Below, piece after piece: positions 8,160 to 14,714 of a stretch of 64,000 bases of DNA. The notes under the pieces are model-generated. The model had not been told where the DNA came from. It made no database searches and worked only from the letters and a program-made list of their open reading frames with translations. This DNA comes from Pseudomonas canadensis (GTDB lineage Bacteria; Pseudomonadota; Gammaproteobacteria; Pseudomonadales; Pseudomonadaceae), in assembly GCF_000503215.1 (NCBI RefSeq), contig NZ_KI628539.1, positions 620,001-684,000 of the forward strand, read 5' to 3'. Both the position numbers and the translations under genes were made by a program. Position 1 is the stretch's first letter. Each line of letters begins with the position of its first letter.

Positions 8160-8456
8160 TTGAAGCGAGCATTGCTTAGCGTGTTTGGTTTACTTCCGCT
8201 GGCTGTTTCCGCCGGCTCGCTGGAGGAGCAATACCCGGCACCCTGGATCAAGGCTGATAATCCAAGTATTACGCGCGCCCTTTCTGAGGCCGATGTAGAG
8301 GGATGCGGCAAATATCGATACCGCGTGAGCAGCGGGAGCAAGACCGAGTTCTTGGTCTACTGCCTGCGCGGCAGTCGAGCGACTCAGGCGTTCATGGTGT
8401 GGCCAAATATCCATAAGCTGATGGGGCCATATCCCCCAGATCCCTCTCTTCCGTGA
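8160..8456 (+). CDS. Small exported protein, probable moron
   Basis: 98 residues from a TTG start at 8160, chosen because AAGGAG lies 7 nt upstream. It opens with KRALLSVFGLLPLAVSAG, a Sec signal peptide with probable cleavage after AVSAG. The mature part has two cysteines (VEGCGKY and LVYCLRG) that could pair in the periplasm. It runs against the flanking leftward genes and is followed by its own terminator, the layout of a lysogenic-conversion cassette. Function unknown. Confidence 0.6.
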   Translation: MKRALLSVFGLLPLAVSAGSLEEQYPAPWIKADNPSITRALSEADVEGCGKYRYRVSSGSKTEFLVYCLRGSRATQAFMVWPNIHKLMGPYPPDPSLP

Positions 8457-8469
8457 TTTAGCGAGTAGG

Positions 8470-8494
8470 AAGGCCGGTCTCCCGGCCTTGTTTT
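8470..8494 (+). terminator. Intrinsic terminator after the exported-protein gene
   Basis: AAGGCCGG (8470-8477) pairs with CCGGCCTT (8482-8489) around TCTC, followed by GTTTT. It overlaps the stop codon of the opposing yfdQ gene. Confidence 0.75.
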
Positions 8495-9308
8495 ACTTTG
8501 GATCGAATGCGCCCAACGACAATGCGGCAGCTTCGCCGATACCGTTTTGCAGCACGGCCTTGAATTCCTGTGCGATGTCTTCGCGCTGGACTTCCTCGCC
8601 CACCCAGCGCAGTTTCAGGACAGGTTGCGCGCCGCTGGTGATGACCGACAGCCGAAGGGTGATGACTTGCTCGGTCAGTCCTTCGAACGGGATCGTGCTG
8701 AATAGCAGAGACACCGGCAGCGTTTCTTTACTGCGCGCTTCGATCTGATCCATCGCGCTACGGCTGGCGCTGGTCTCGCCCACGGTGGTTTCTGATTCGC
8801 TGGACGCCTTGATGGTGATGGTGCGCACGGCGGCAATGGCCTTAGCCACGGGGATGGCCTTGCCTTCCTCGTCAACCGGTGTGAGGTACTGGTGCCAGTC
8901 TTCGATCCAGTCGCTCAGGTCTTTCTGGCTGATGCCGCGCCCGCCGATTTGCTGGGCGGCGGTGTAACCTGCGGTTGGCTTCAACTTGAGCACGGCGCGG
9001 TCATCGGCGTGGCCGGGCTCGCCGGTGGTGCCCAGGTTGAACAGCAGGACACAGCTCATTGCGTCTTGGTCGATGAAGCCGCGCGCGCCTGGTTCTGCGC
9101 GCTCAACCACATAGGTGCCGAAATCTGCCAGCGAGTGAGTGCTGTAGGTGCCACGGAAGCGGCTGCGCCCGGCCTGGAACTTCTCCAAGTCGATGACTTT
9201 CGAGCTTTCCGGCATCACTACGGTAGGGACCAGTGTTTCCAGTTTCTTGCCGTTTGCTTCGAGCGCCGTATCGGTTATGAGCTGAATCGCATCTTTAGTA
9301 AGTGACAT
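8493..9308 (-). CDS. YfdQ family (DUF2303) phage protein
   Basis: 271 residues resembling the YfdQ/DUF2303 family of temperate-phage early genes: VIDLEKFQAGRSRFRGTY near the N-terminus and LSDWIEDW in the centre. The family's activity is not known. It sits in the leftward early operon, immediately after a short gene that often accompanies it. The end of the gene is covered by the terminator of the convergent exported-protein gene. Confidence 0.75.
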   Translation of the reverse strand: MSLTKDAIQLITDTALEANGKKLETLVPTVVMPESSKVIDLEKFQAGRSRFRGTYSTHSLADFGTYVVERAEPGARGFIDQDAMSCVLLFNLGTTGEPGHADDRAVLKLKPTAGYTAAQQIGGRGISQKDLSDWIEDWHQYLTPVDEEGKAIPVAKAIAAVRTITIKASSESETTVGETSASRSAMDQIEARSKETLPVSLLFSTIPFEGLTEQVITLRLSVITSGAQPVLKLRWVGEEVQREDIAQEFKAVLQNGIGEAAALSLGAFDPK

Positions 9309-9350
9309 CGTTTATTTCCTTGGATTGCGGAGGGAGGGTGAGCGGGTAGA

Positions 9351-9698
9351 TCAGGTGCGTTTAGGAATCGGCGCGTCGTCGCGGCTGAACAGTTGGTCGT
9401 GCTTCTCCGCAAAGAGGGTCACGCGACCGCCGGTACCCACGTGCATGGGCGTGTCGAGGCTGGTGTTTTCGCTACGAGTGCCACGCTTGGTCGGCACCTT
9501 GTAATCGAGCTTGTGCTTGATCTTCACCTGGTGCGATTCACCGATCTGGCTGAAGTCCAAGGTGATCACCAGCTTGCCGGCCTTGCCGTGGTCAACCACA
9601 CCAGCAGCTACTTCGGAAATGGCGTGACCGATCTGGCTGGCGAAGGCGCCGCCGTTGAGCTCTTCAAGAAACTCGGCTGTATCTGTTGCTGTGGACAT
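9351..9698 (-). CDS. Hypothetical phage protein next to yfdQ
   Basis: 115 residues starting MSTATDTAEFLEELNGG. The ATG at 9698 is taken because GGAG lies 8 nt upstream; a longer in-frame ORF has no site. A likely beta-strand centre (KLVITLDFSQIGESHQVKIKHKL, residues 41-63) precedes a basic, aspartate-terminated tail. No family recognised with confidence. It lies about 40 bp upstream of yfdQ on the same strand, so the two are probably cotranscribed. Confidence 0.6.
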   Translation of the reverse strand: MSTATDTAEFLEELNGGAFASQIGHAISEVAAGVVDHGKAGKLVITLDFSQIGESHQVKIKHKLDYKVPTKRGTRSENTSLDTPMHVGTGGRVTLFAEKHDQLFSRDDAPIPKRT

Positions 9699-9789
9699 GG
9701 CTGTTTCTCCGGGATGGCCTGCAGGCCGCTGGGTGGGAGGTTGAATTGAGATTGGCGAAGGCGCTGGCGCACCTGATTGCTGATGCGCT

Positions 9790-10104
9790 TCATGGATTGC
9801 TGGGGAGTTTGAAGCCGTTCTCGCGAGCAATGAGGCGGGCCCGCTTGTAGTCGACGCCTGCGGCAAGGCATGCCTGGTGCAGAGATGCGCCAGAGTCGAC
9901 AGCCTGCTTCAGCTTTGGCGCGATCTTGTCTCGCTCGGCGCGCAGCTTGTTGCTGTGCCCACCACCGTAGGTGCCGGCCTTCTCGCCGCTGACGCCCTGG
10001 GCGATCTGCTGCACTTCGTTGCCGTCGCCGAAGAAGGCTTTCATTTGCTCGTTCAGGTTGGCGATTATCGAATCCCGTGGATCGGGCATTGGCACGCCGA
10101 TCAT
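9790..10104 (-). CDS. Small phage protein with HTH-like C-terminus
   Basis: 104 residues. The C-terminal 30 (ASLHQACLAAGVDYKRARLIA and onwards) look like a helix-turn-helix, while the N-terminal part (DSIIANLNEQMKAFFGDG) is helical. The ATG at 10104 overlaps the stop of the preceding gene (ATGA at 10101-10104), so it is coupled. A DNA-binding role is inference. Confidence 0.55.
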   Translation of the reverse strand: MIGVPMPDPRDSIIANLNEQMKAFFGDGNEVQQIAQGVSGEKAGTYGGGHSNKLRAERDKIAPKLKQAVDSGASLHQACLAAGVDYKRARLIARENGFKLPSNP

Positions 10105-10463
10105 GGCTGCGCACCGTAGTAGGCGAACAGCACCATCATCGCGGCGAACCCGGCCGTCCAGCGCAGCATGCGGAAACCGAAGCGCCGTGAAGTTGCCTTG
10201 GCCGCGCTGAAGAAGTCAGCATTGCGCTCGAGCTGGTCGGCGTACTGACAGGCTCCGTCGTGGCCGGTGCGCGCACCGCGGGACACGCCGGTGGAGCGCT
10301 CCACCACATCGAACAGGTTCTTGCCGAGCGGCACCACGTTGAAACGGGGCACCTTCACTGGCTCTTCGCGACCGATCTTCATGTACATCTCCGAAGTGGA
10401 AAGCGAAACACGTTCCCGCAGGGCCTGCAGAACGGCTTGGCTTTGTTGGATGGCTGGGTTCAT
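10101..10463 (-). CDS. Hypothetical phage protein with C-terminal membrane helix
   Basis: 120 residues beginning MNPAIQQSQAVLQALRERV, with GGAG 6 nt upstream of the ATG. The basic stretch SRRFGFRMLRW is followed by a hydrophobic helix (TAGFAAMMVLFAYYGA) at the very C-terminus, suggesting a tail-anchored membrane protein with its bulk in the cytoplasm. It is the first gene of the second leftward block, downstream of the bidirectional terminator at 10568-10593. Confidence 0.55.
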   Translation of the reverse strand: MNPAIQQSQAVLQALRERVSLSTSEMYMKIGREEPVKVPRFNVVPLGKNLFDVVERSTGVSRGARTGHDGACQYADQLERNADFFSAAKATSRRFGFRMLRWTAGFAAMMVLFAYYGAQP

Positions 10464-10487
10464 GCCGACTCCTTGGTTGTGGTTGCG

Positions 10488-10555
10488 TTTATTCGTCAGC
10501 AGCCTGACCGCCTGATGGTTGCCGGTGGGCCCAGGGGAGGGTGCTGACGAATAAA
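10488..10555. repeat. 14-bp perfect inverted repeat, 40-bp spacer
   Basis: TTTATTCGTCAGCA (10488-10501) and TGCTGACGAATAAA (10542-10555) are perfect inverses. They lie just upstream of the 10101-10463 gene, between it and the terminator. They could form a long-looped hairpin in the leader or be a pair of protein-binding sites. Confidence 0.6.
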
Positions 10556-10567
10556 GGCGAGCCGAAA

Positions 10568-10593
10568 AAAAGCCCAGCAGGGACTGGGCTTTT
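10568..10593. terminator. Bidirectional intrinsic terminator in the leftward operon
   Basis: AAAAGCCCAG (10568-10577) pairs with CTGGGCTTTT (10584-10593). There are T runs on both strands. It separates the LuxR-type gene and its neighbour from the rest of the leftward genes, so leftward expression from pL must read through it. Confidence 0.75.
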
Positions 10594-10597
10594 CATT

Positions 10598-10637
10598 GCG
10601 TTACATAGACCTCCCTATGTCACGCAGGGGGGGGGGG
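10598..10637. repeat. Near-perfect palindrome followed by an 11-G tract
   Basis: GCGTTACATAG (10598-10608) and CTATGTCACGC (10615-10625) are inverted with one mismatch around ACCTCC. A run of 11 G begins at 10627. The palindrome looks like an operator; the G tract may vary in length. The stretch from 10464 to 10799 otherwise holds only the 14-bp inverted repeat and the terminator. Confidence 0.5.
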
Positions 10638-10799
10638 CGGTCGAGCGCCTTGGTTTGAAGTTCACATGGCTGCCAATCCTCCGCGTTGAATGATCTGAAA
10701 AGACGTTGGCCAGCGGCCAGCTCACCACTGCCCAGGTGACGGGCTTTGCGCTAGGCTGAGCGCTCTCACACAACGCAGCCTGCAAAGGAGGGCGATCTA

Positions 10800-11030
10800 A
10801 TGCCGACTTACAGCATCAAATACGATCGAGACATGGGGGATGGACTGCCAAAAGCTTACGAGGCAGCACGCGCAGTATCAGAAGGGGACGTGATCGAGCT
10901 TGAAAACGGGATGTGGCACGGAGTCAGGCAGATTCGAAAAACTCAGAAAGGTAATCAGCTAGTTCTTTCTGAATCTGGCCAGAGCGCTCAGCAGGCAGAG
11001 CTTCTACTAAGGCAGCAATTGTCCGAGTAA
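10800..11030 (+). CDS. Small hypothetical protein
   Basis: 76 residues starting MPTYSIKYDRDMGDGL. A very strong site (AAAGGAGG) lies 8 nt before the ATG. The protein is charged, with a beta-rich middle (GDVIELENGMWHGVRQIRK), and ends in a helix. It is transcribed against the leftward operon and its last 107 bp overlap the convergent gene below. Function unknown. Confidence 0.6.
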   Translation: MPTYSIKYDRDMGDGLPKAYEAARAVSEGDVIELENGMWHGVRQIRKTQKGNQLVLSESGQSAQQAELLLRQQLSE

Positions 11031-11223
11031 GAACGATAGTCGCGAACTTATTGCAGCTTTCTGCACTGACAAAATCAGTGCTGGGGTACATCAGAGCCAT
11101 TCTTGTCGCGAGCCCAGGCTGCCCATTGCAAGCGAGGGTCATGAGTGCCGCCTCGATTCTTCCATTAATGCTTGGAGGTTGAATGGTCGGCCGTCCTGGT
11201 GAATCAGGGTGTGGGTGGTGCAT
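10924..11223 (-). CDS. Hypothetical helical phage protein
   Basis: 99 residues from the ATG at 11223, which has AAGGAG 8 nt upstream; an ATG six bases earlier is too close to that site. After a His/Pro-rich start the protein is helical: NGRIEAALMTLACNGQPG, TDFVSAESCNKFATIVLTR, then a C-terminal QIQKELADYLSEFF. No family recognised. It follows the LuxR-type gene in the leftward operon. Confidence 0.55.
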   Translation of the reverse strand: MHHPHPDSPGRPTIQPPSINGRIEAALMTLACNGQPGLATRMALMYPSTDFVSAESCNKFATIVLTRTIAALVEALPAERSGQIQKELADYLSEFFESA

Positions 11224-11264
11224 GTTCATACTCCTTTTTTCTAGCCTGCTAAATGATGCTCTGT

Positions 11265-11651
11265 TTAGGCGATAAGGCTTGGCCGTTCCGCCTGGCGAAG
11301 CACTCGAACCTGGGCGGTGCGGCGCTCAGGAACCCGGCGATCACGTCGCATAGCGTCGTCACCGATCATTGAGTGCATGGCGATCAGCGCGGCCAGGGTG
11401 ATGCACATCGGCGAGATGATCTGGCGGCGCATGGCCTCGGCAACTGCTGCTGTCTGCCGGTTCACACCGAGCTTGAACATGGCGCAGGAAAGCCGCTTTG
11501 CCACGGTGCAGGCTGCCACGTCGAATTGGCGGGCAATCTCCTTGGCTGTCTTGCCCTGGGCAGTGCCCAGCAGGTACTGAAGTTCTTTCGGCGCAAGGCC
11601 TCGTCCGAGGTGACCCTTCCATGCGCCGCTGACGATTGTTGCTTCCATCAA
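11265..11651 (-). CDS. LuxR/GerE-type helix-turn-helix protein
   Basis: 128 residues. Residues 18-66 form a LuxR-type HTH: LAPKELQYLLGTAQGKTAKEI, then AACTVAKRLSCAMFKLGVNR. No receiver or autoinducer domain precedes it; a hydrophobic segment (MCITLAALIAMHSMIG) and a basic tail follow. It is the first leftward gene after pL, the place occupied by N in lambda, so a regulatory role is likely but unproven. Confidence 0.65.
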   Translation of the reverse strand: MMEATIVSGAWKGHLGRGLAPKELQYLLGTAQGKTAKEIARQFDVAACTVAKRLSCAMFKLGVNRQTAAVAEAMRRQIISPMCITLAALIAMHSMIGDDAMRRDRRVPERRTAQVRVLRQAERPSLIA

Positions 11652-11838
11652 TGTGACTCCCGGTTGGTTTCCCGTCTGGCCCTGTCACCAAGGCCAGCCA
11701 GTGAAATCTTCCGTTCTGTTTAAAGAGCTTGGTCCAGTCGGTCCCGTTTTCAGGGGCTGGGAGATCACTTCGCTGATCCCGTGCTATCTGGCGGCTTCAC
11801 CAGTCGTGTATTGCCGAGAGCTGCTCGGCGATGGAGTG

Positions 11839-11888
11839 AATTTAGAAAACTAAACAGAGTTCGTCAATAGTTATTTTAGATATCTTAA
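11839..11888 (-). promoter_or_regulatory. pL promoter with two repressor operators (OL)
   Basis: On the minus strand, TTGACG (11862-11867) and TAAATT (11839-11844) are spaced by 17 bp. Operator TTTAG-N4-CTAAA (11841-11854) overlaps the -10, and a second copy TTTAG-ATAT-CTTAA (11875-11888) sits upstream, nested in an 8-bp perfect inverted repeat (11866-11893). The same operator type recurs at OR (13190-13250). Apart from this and the LexA box, nothing coding was seen between 11652 and 12005. Confidence 0.75.
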
Positions 11889-11972
11889 CTATTTTGGCGG
11901 CGAGGTACGCGTGAACGCTGATTGCGTCAAGACTTACGCGATTAGAAAAGTTCGGATAATCTGAGTGGATAA

Positions 11973-11988
11973 CTGTATGCATATACAG
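11973..11988. promoter_or_regulatory. LexA (SOS) box upstream of the DUF1654 gene
   Basis: CTGTATGCATATACAG is a perfect CTGT-N8-ACAG palindrome, matching the gammaproteobacterial LexA consensus with its AT-rich centre. It ends 17 bp before the start codon at 12006, where LexA would block transcription. Confidence 0.85.
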
Positions 11989-12005
11989 CAATCAAGGAGC
12001 AGCTG

Positions 12006-12323
12006 ATGGCGAGCCCGCAGAAGAAACCTCAACAGCAAACTCCTCTGTCAGGAGTTGAGCGTCTGACGCTCAGAGTTTCAAGCATGATCAACCACCCGAT
12101 AGCCCAGGACAGGAAATGGGCAACCATCCACAGGCTTGATAGCGATGGAGAGCGTGAGTGGGAGGAGGTTATGGGCGTGCTCGCCGACGTTGACGGTATT
12201 GAGATGACTTTCAACGACGAAGATGAATCGGTCACTTTGAGCTGGGAAGCTGCGGCCGATGAAGATCCACGGGTCCAGGATCATGATGAGTTAGATGCGG
12301 TTGAAGAGCCCGCGCCTTTCTGA
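12006..12323 (+). CDS. DUF1654 protein, probably SOS-regulated
   Basis: 105 residues with the DUF1654 core: VERLTLRVSSMINHPIAQ, then IHRLDSDGEREWEEV and a beta-strand pair ending SVTLSWE. The family is common in Pseudomonas chromosomes and phages and has no established function. AAGGAG lies 8 nt before the ATG. The LexA box just upstream suggests induction on DNA damage. The gene lies between pL and the convergent CI gene, in the place of lambda rexAB. Confidence 0.75.
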   Translation: MASPQKKPQQQTPLSGVERLTLRVSSMINHPIAQDRKWATIHRLDSDGEREWEEVMGVLADVDGIEMTFNDEDESVTLSWEAAADEDPRVQDHDELDAVEEPAPF

Positions 12324-12332
12324 TGGGCATAA

Positions 12333-12358
12333 AAAAGCCCGCTAGGTGGCGGGCTTTT
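12333..12358. terminator. Bidirectional terminator between DUF1654 and cI genes
   Basis: AAAAGCCCGC (12333-12342) pairs with GCGGGCTTTT (12349-12358). The T/A runs on each side let it serve both convergent genes. Confidence 0.85.
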
Positions 12359-12360
12359 GG

Positions 12361-13188
12361 TTATGCCTTTCGGGCATTCCAGATCAACAGCACCTTGGCA
12401 TGGATCGTCACGTCGTCGATTCGAGCCGTTTGGTTTTCATAGTGTTTGTTGTCGGATATCAGCCTATAGCACTCTTCGTCCATGCGCATTACACGCTTGA
12501 TGTACAGCTCTCCATGCCAAGTGAGAACGTATATCCCCTCACCGACGAAATCCTTTATCCCCTTGTCGACTATCACAAGGTCTTTGTCGTTGATCGTCCC
12601 GGCCATGCTCTCGCCCCAGCCGTTGATCATGCCAAGCGATGACGCGGAGGTATAAGTGACCCCTTTCTCGCGAAGAATTTCCTCGCGCACTACAAGATTT
12701 CGAACGACCTCGGTGTAGTCGGGCGGCACCTGGCCGTGCCCCATAGCCGCTCGGATATCGTATTGAGGAATGACGATTTCTTCACTGGTGGGTCGAAGAC
12801 TCGATAGATGGCTTTGGACGAAACTCCCGCCGTGGTCGGCTGGACTATCTGCCTGCTCCGCTGCGGCGAGCATCGTCTCCCGAGCCTTTTCTGAAAGATT
12901 CTTTCCAGCCCGAGACGCGAGCATCTTGGCCATCAACTCAACCGTGGACATACCGGCCTTTGTGTCGTCGCTAGATGCCTGATCGGGCGTACCGACGCCA
13001 TCGGACAGCCAATCCGGCGAGCAATCCAAAGCCTTCGCTAGCGCCAGAAGGTTTTTCCCCTTTGCGCCATTCGTGCCGCTCACCCAGAAACTTACCGTCG
13101 CCTTCGATACGCCAGTCAGTTTGCTGATGTCGGTGGCGCTGAGGTTGAGCGCCTTCATGCGTGAGGTCACGCGGTCTTTAAAGTCCAT
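12361..13188 (-). CDS. cI: CI-type phage repressor, HTH plus S24 peptidase
   Basis: Maintains lysogeny by binding OL and OR; RecA-stimulated self-cleavage would cause induction. 275 residues: an Xre-type HTH at about 16-40 (LSATDISKLTGVSKATVSFW), a linker, and a LexA-like S24 domain with Ser194 (GESMAG) and Lys231 (YIKRV) as the catalytic pair. The expected Ala-Gly cleavage site aligns with AAMGHG (147-152), where Met precedes Gly. The ATG at 13188 has no Shine-Dalgarno; an in-frame ATG at 13206 lies about at the predicted pRM start point, so a leaderless message is possible. Confidence 0.85.
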   Translation of the reverse strand: MDFKDRVTSRMKALNLSATDISKLTGVSKATVSFWVSGTNGAKGKNLLALAKALDCSPDWLSDGVGTPDQASSDDTKAGMSTVELMAKMLASRAGKNLSEKARETMLAAAEQADSPADHGGSFVQSHLSSLRPTSEEIVIPQYDIRAAMGHGQVPPDYTEVVRNLVVREEILREKGVTYTSASSLGMINGWGESMAGTINDKDLVIVDKGIKDFVGEGIYVLTWHGELYIKRVMRMDEECYRLISDNKHYENQTARIDDVTIHAKVLLIWNARKA

Positions 13189-13189
13189 A

Positions 13190-13252
13190 TTTAGGATTCT
13201 AAACATTTCATTGTTTAGATAACTTGCCTTGTGTTGTTAAGAACTCTAAACT
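13190..13252. promoter_or_regulatory. OR region: three operators, pRM and pR
   Basis: Operators follow TTTAG-N4-CTAAA: 13190-13203 (perfect), 13214-13227 (right half degenerate, CTTGC) and 13237-13250 (TTAAG-AACT-CTAAA), spaced 23-24 bp. pR (plus): TTGCCT 13224-13229, 17 bp, TAAACT 13247-13252, the last overlapped by an operator. pRM (minus): TTAACA 13235-13240, 17 bp, TAAACA 13212-13217, with its predicted start near 13205. The layout matches lambda OR. Confidence 0.75.
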
Positions 13253-13278
13253 CGCCAAAGACATTGGAGAGACGCCCC

Positions 13279-13485
13279 ATGACCTTCGACGAAGCCCTGA
13301 AACATTTCCGCACCGGTCGCGCCATCGGTGACGCGCTCCGCGTTAGCGGCAGCCGCGTTTCCCAGTGCCGTGCGGCGGGAGGATTTTCGTACCCAATGCA
13401 GTGCGTTCTTGAAAAGGAGTCCGGTGGTGTATTAGTCGCCAATCGTGAAGATGACCCGACTCAACCATTGAAGCAGTCCGCCTAA
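13279..13485 (+). CDS. cro: Cro analogue (YdaS-like HTH)
   Basis: 68 residues from the ATG at 13279, with GGAGAG about 8 nt upstream. The pattern FDEALKHFRTGRAIGDALRV, then SGSRVSQCRAAGGFSYPMQC and LEKESGG resembles the short YdaS/Cro HTH proteins that oppose CI. It is divergent from cI and starts just downstream of pR, so position supports the role. Longer in-frame ORFs would begin inside the operators. Confidence 0.7.
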   Translation: MTFDEALKHFRTGRAIGDALRVSGSRVSQCRAAGGFSYPMQCVLEKESGGVLVANREDDPTQPLKQSA

Positions 13486-13580
13486 TCTGTTCGACGACGC
13501 CATTTTCCGCTGAGCGGGGAGGGGCAGCTAGAGATTCTGGATCAGCTGTTAATTCATCCAGTACTCGAATTTCAGACATA

Positions 13581-13603
13581 AAAAAACCGCCTGGCAGGGC
13601 GGT
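13581..13603 (-). terminator. Terminator-like hairpin after cro
   Basis: ACCGCC (13586-13591) pairs with GGCGGT (13598-13603). On the minus strand it is followed by a T7 run; on the plus strand only by CCTTT. It could stop antisense transcription into the switch, or act weakly on the rightward transcript like lambda tR1. The rest of 13486-13638 shows nothing clear. Confidence 0.5.
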
Positions 13604-13638
13604 CCTTTCAACAGCTTGTAAAACATAGTGGGGCCATT

Positions 13639-13764
13639 ATGAACACCAACGCCGCTCCAGGCAATACCCGCCATGCCGCGACACCTTTTCAAGAGTTGGA
13701 AAACGTGTCGCGACACCAGTTTCATTTCGAAGAGATTGAGCAAATTGTCGGGAGGGCTCGCTAA
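13639..13764 (+). CDS. 41-residue small protein, operon leader gene
   Basis: Reads MNTNAAPGNTRHAATPFQEL followed by a helical C-terminus ending EIEQIVGRAR. Its stop overlaps the next start (TAATG at 13762-13766), which supports translation and coupling to the replication gene. The ribosome site is weak (GGGG). Function unknown. Confidence 0.5.
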   Translation: MNTNAAPGNTRHAATPFQELENVSRHQFHFEEIEQIVGRAR

Positions 13765-14714
13765 TGGCCCGCGCACGCAATATCAAGCCAGGTCTTTTCA
13801 GCAACGAATTGCTGGTTGAGCTTCCTGCGTTTGACCGTCTTGCCTTCATTGGTCTTTGGTGCTTGGCGGATCGGGAAGGGCGCCTCGAAGATCGTGTGAA
13901 GCGAATCAAGATCGAACTGTTCCCGTGCGACGACTACGACGTCGAAGCTGGGTTGGCTCGACTGGCTGCTGCCGGCTTCATTTCTCGCTACCAGGTGGCT
14001 GGATTCTCGGTCATTGAGATCATCAACTTCCAGAAGCACCAGAGCCCGCACGGCTCGGAAAAGGACAGCACACTCCCTGACATTAACGGTTACCTCACTG
14101 TTAACGAACGGAAAAAGAACGTTGTAGTCGCAGGCTCCCAACGAAAGGTTCTTGTGGGCGAACTGTCTTTTAACGTTAAAGAACCGTTAGAGCCTGTTAT
14201 CCCACCGTTAGATAACGCCCTGATTCCTGATTGTGGAATCCTGATTCCTGATTCCGGATTCACTGATTCTCCGAATCAAGATCAACACCACTCTCTCAAC
14301 GCGGGCGAAGAAATTCCGGCGGCCGGCAGCGACATGGGCAGTGTCGGAGAAGACTTGCCGCCGGAAGAACCTGGGCCTGCTTTTGACCCGAAGTCCCCTG
14401 TCGAGATGACGCTGGATTGGATGCCAGACGCTGATTTGCTCAAAGCCTACTGCGTTCACTTTGGAGTCACCACGGACCTGTTCACCAAGGAGGCGGTCGC
14501 CCCGTTCACTGCTCACCACGAAATAACCGGCCTGCTGCAACCCCAGGCCAAATGGGTTTCGCTACTGGTGCGGTGGGTTAAGGATGACAAGAATCGTGAC
14601 AGCAACGTACGTCCGTTCGTGAAGAAAGATGCGCCATCGCGGCACACGGGTTTCGCTGCCCGCGACTACACCGCCGGCTTAGTCCAGCGAGAGGACGGTT
14701 CCTATGCGCTCTGA
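13764..14714 (+). CDS. Phage replication initiator (lambda O-like)
   Basis: 316 residues. The N-terminal part (RARNIKPGLFSNELLVELPA, then FIGLWCLADREGRLEDRVKR) is the conserved winged-helix-type start of temperate-phage replication proteins. The middle (residues 100-210) is low-complexity, encoding candidate origin repeats. It precedes a DnaC-like loader, the O-P arrangement of lambda. It presumably binds the origin and recruits the host helicase through the loader. Specific similarity to lambda O is positional, not by sequence. Confidence 0.75.
   Translation: MARARNIKPGLFSNELLVELPAFDRLAFIGLWCLADREGRLEDRVKRIKIELFPCDDYDVEAGLARLAAAGFISRYQVAGFSVIEIINFQKHQSPHGSEKDSTLPDINGYLTVNERKKNVVVAGSQRKVLVGELSFNVKEPLEPVIPPLDNALIPDCGILIPDSGFTDSPNQDQHHSLNAGEEIPAAGSDMGSVGEDLPPEEPGPAFDPKSPVEMTLDWMPDADLLKAYCVHFGVTTDLFTKEAVAPFTAHHEITGLLQPQAKWVSLLVRWVKDDKNRDSNVRPFVKKDAPSRHTGFAARDYTAGLVQREDGSYAL
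14220..14277. repeat. Candidate replication origin iterons
   Basis: CTGATTCCTGATT occurs at 14220-14232 and 14241-14253 with a 21-bp period; a third, diverged copy CTGATTCTCCGAATC is at 14263-14277. Just upstream (14090-14215) five TTAACG/CGTTA elements cluster. In lambda, ori lies inside O in the same way. Confidence 0.5.

Noticed and set aside
11653..11853. 66-codon open frame on the plus strand between the LuxR-type gene and pL
   Set aside because: No ribosome site, covers the leader of pL and ends in the operator; the translation looks random.
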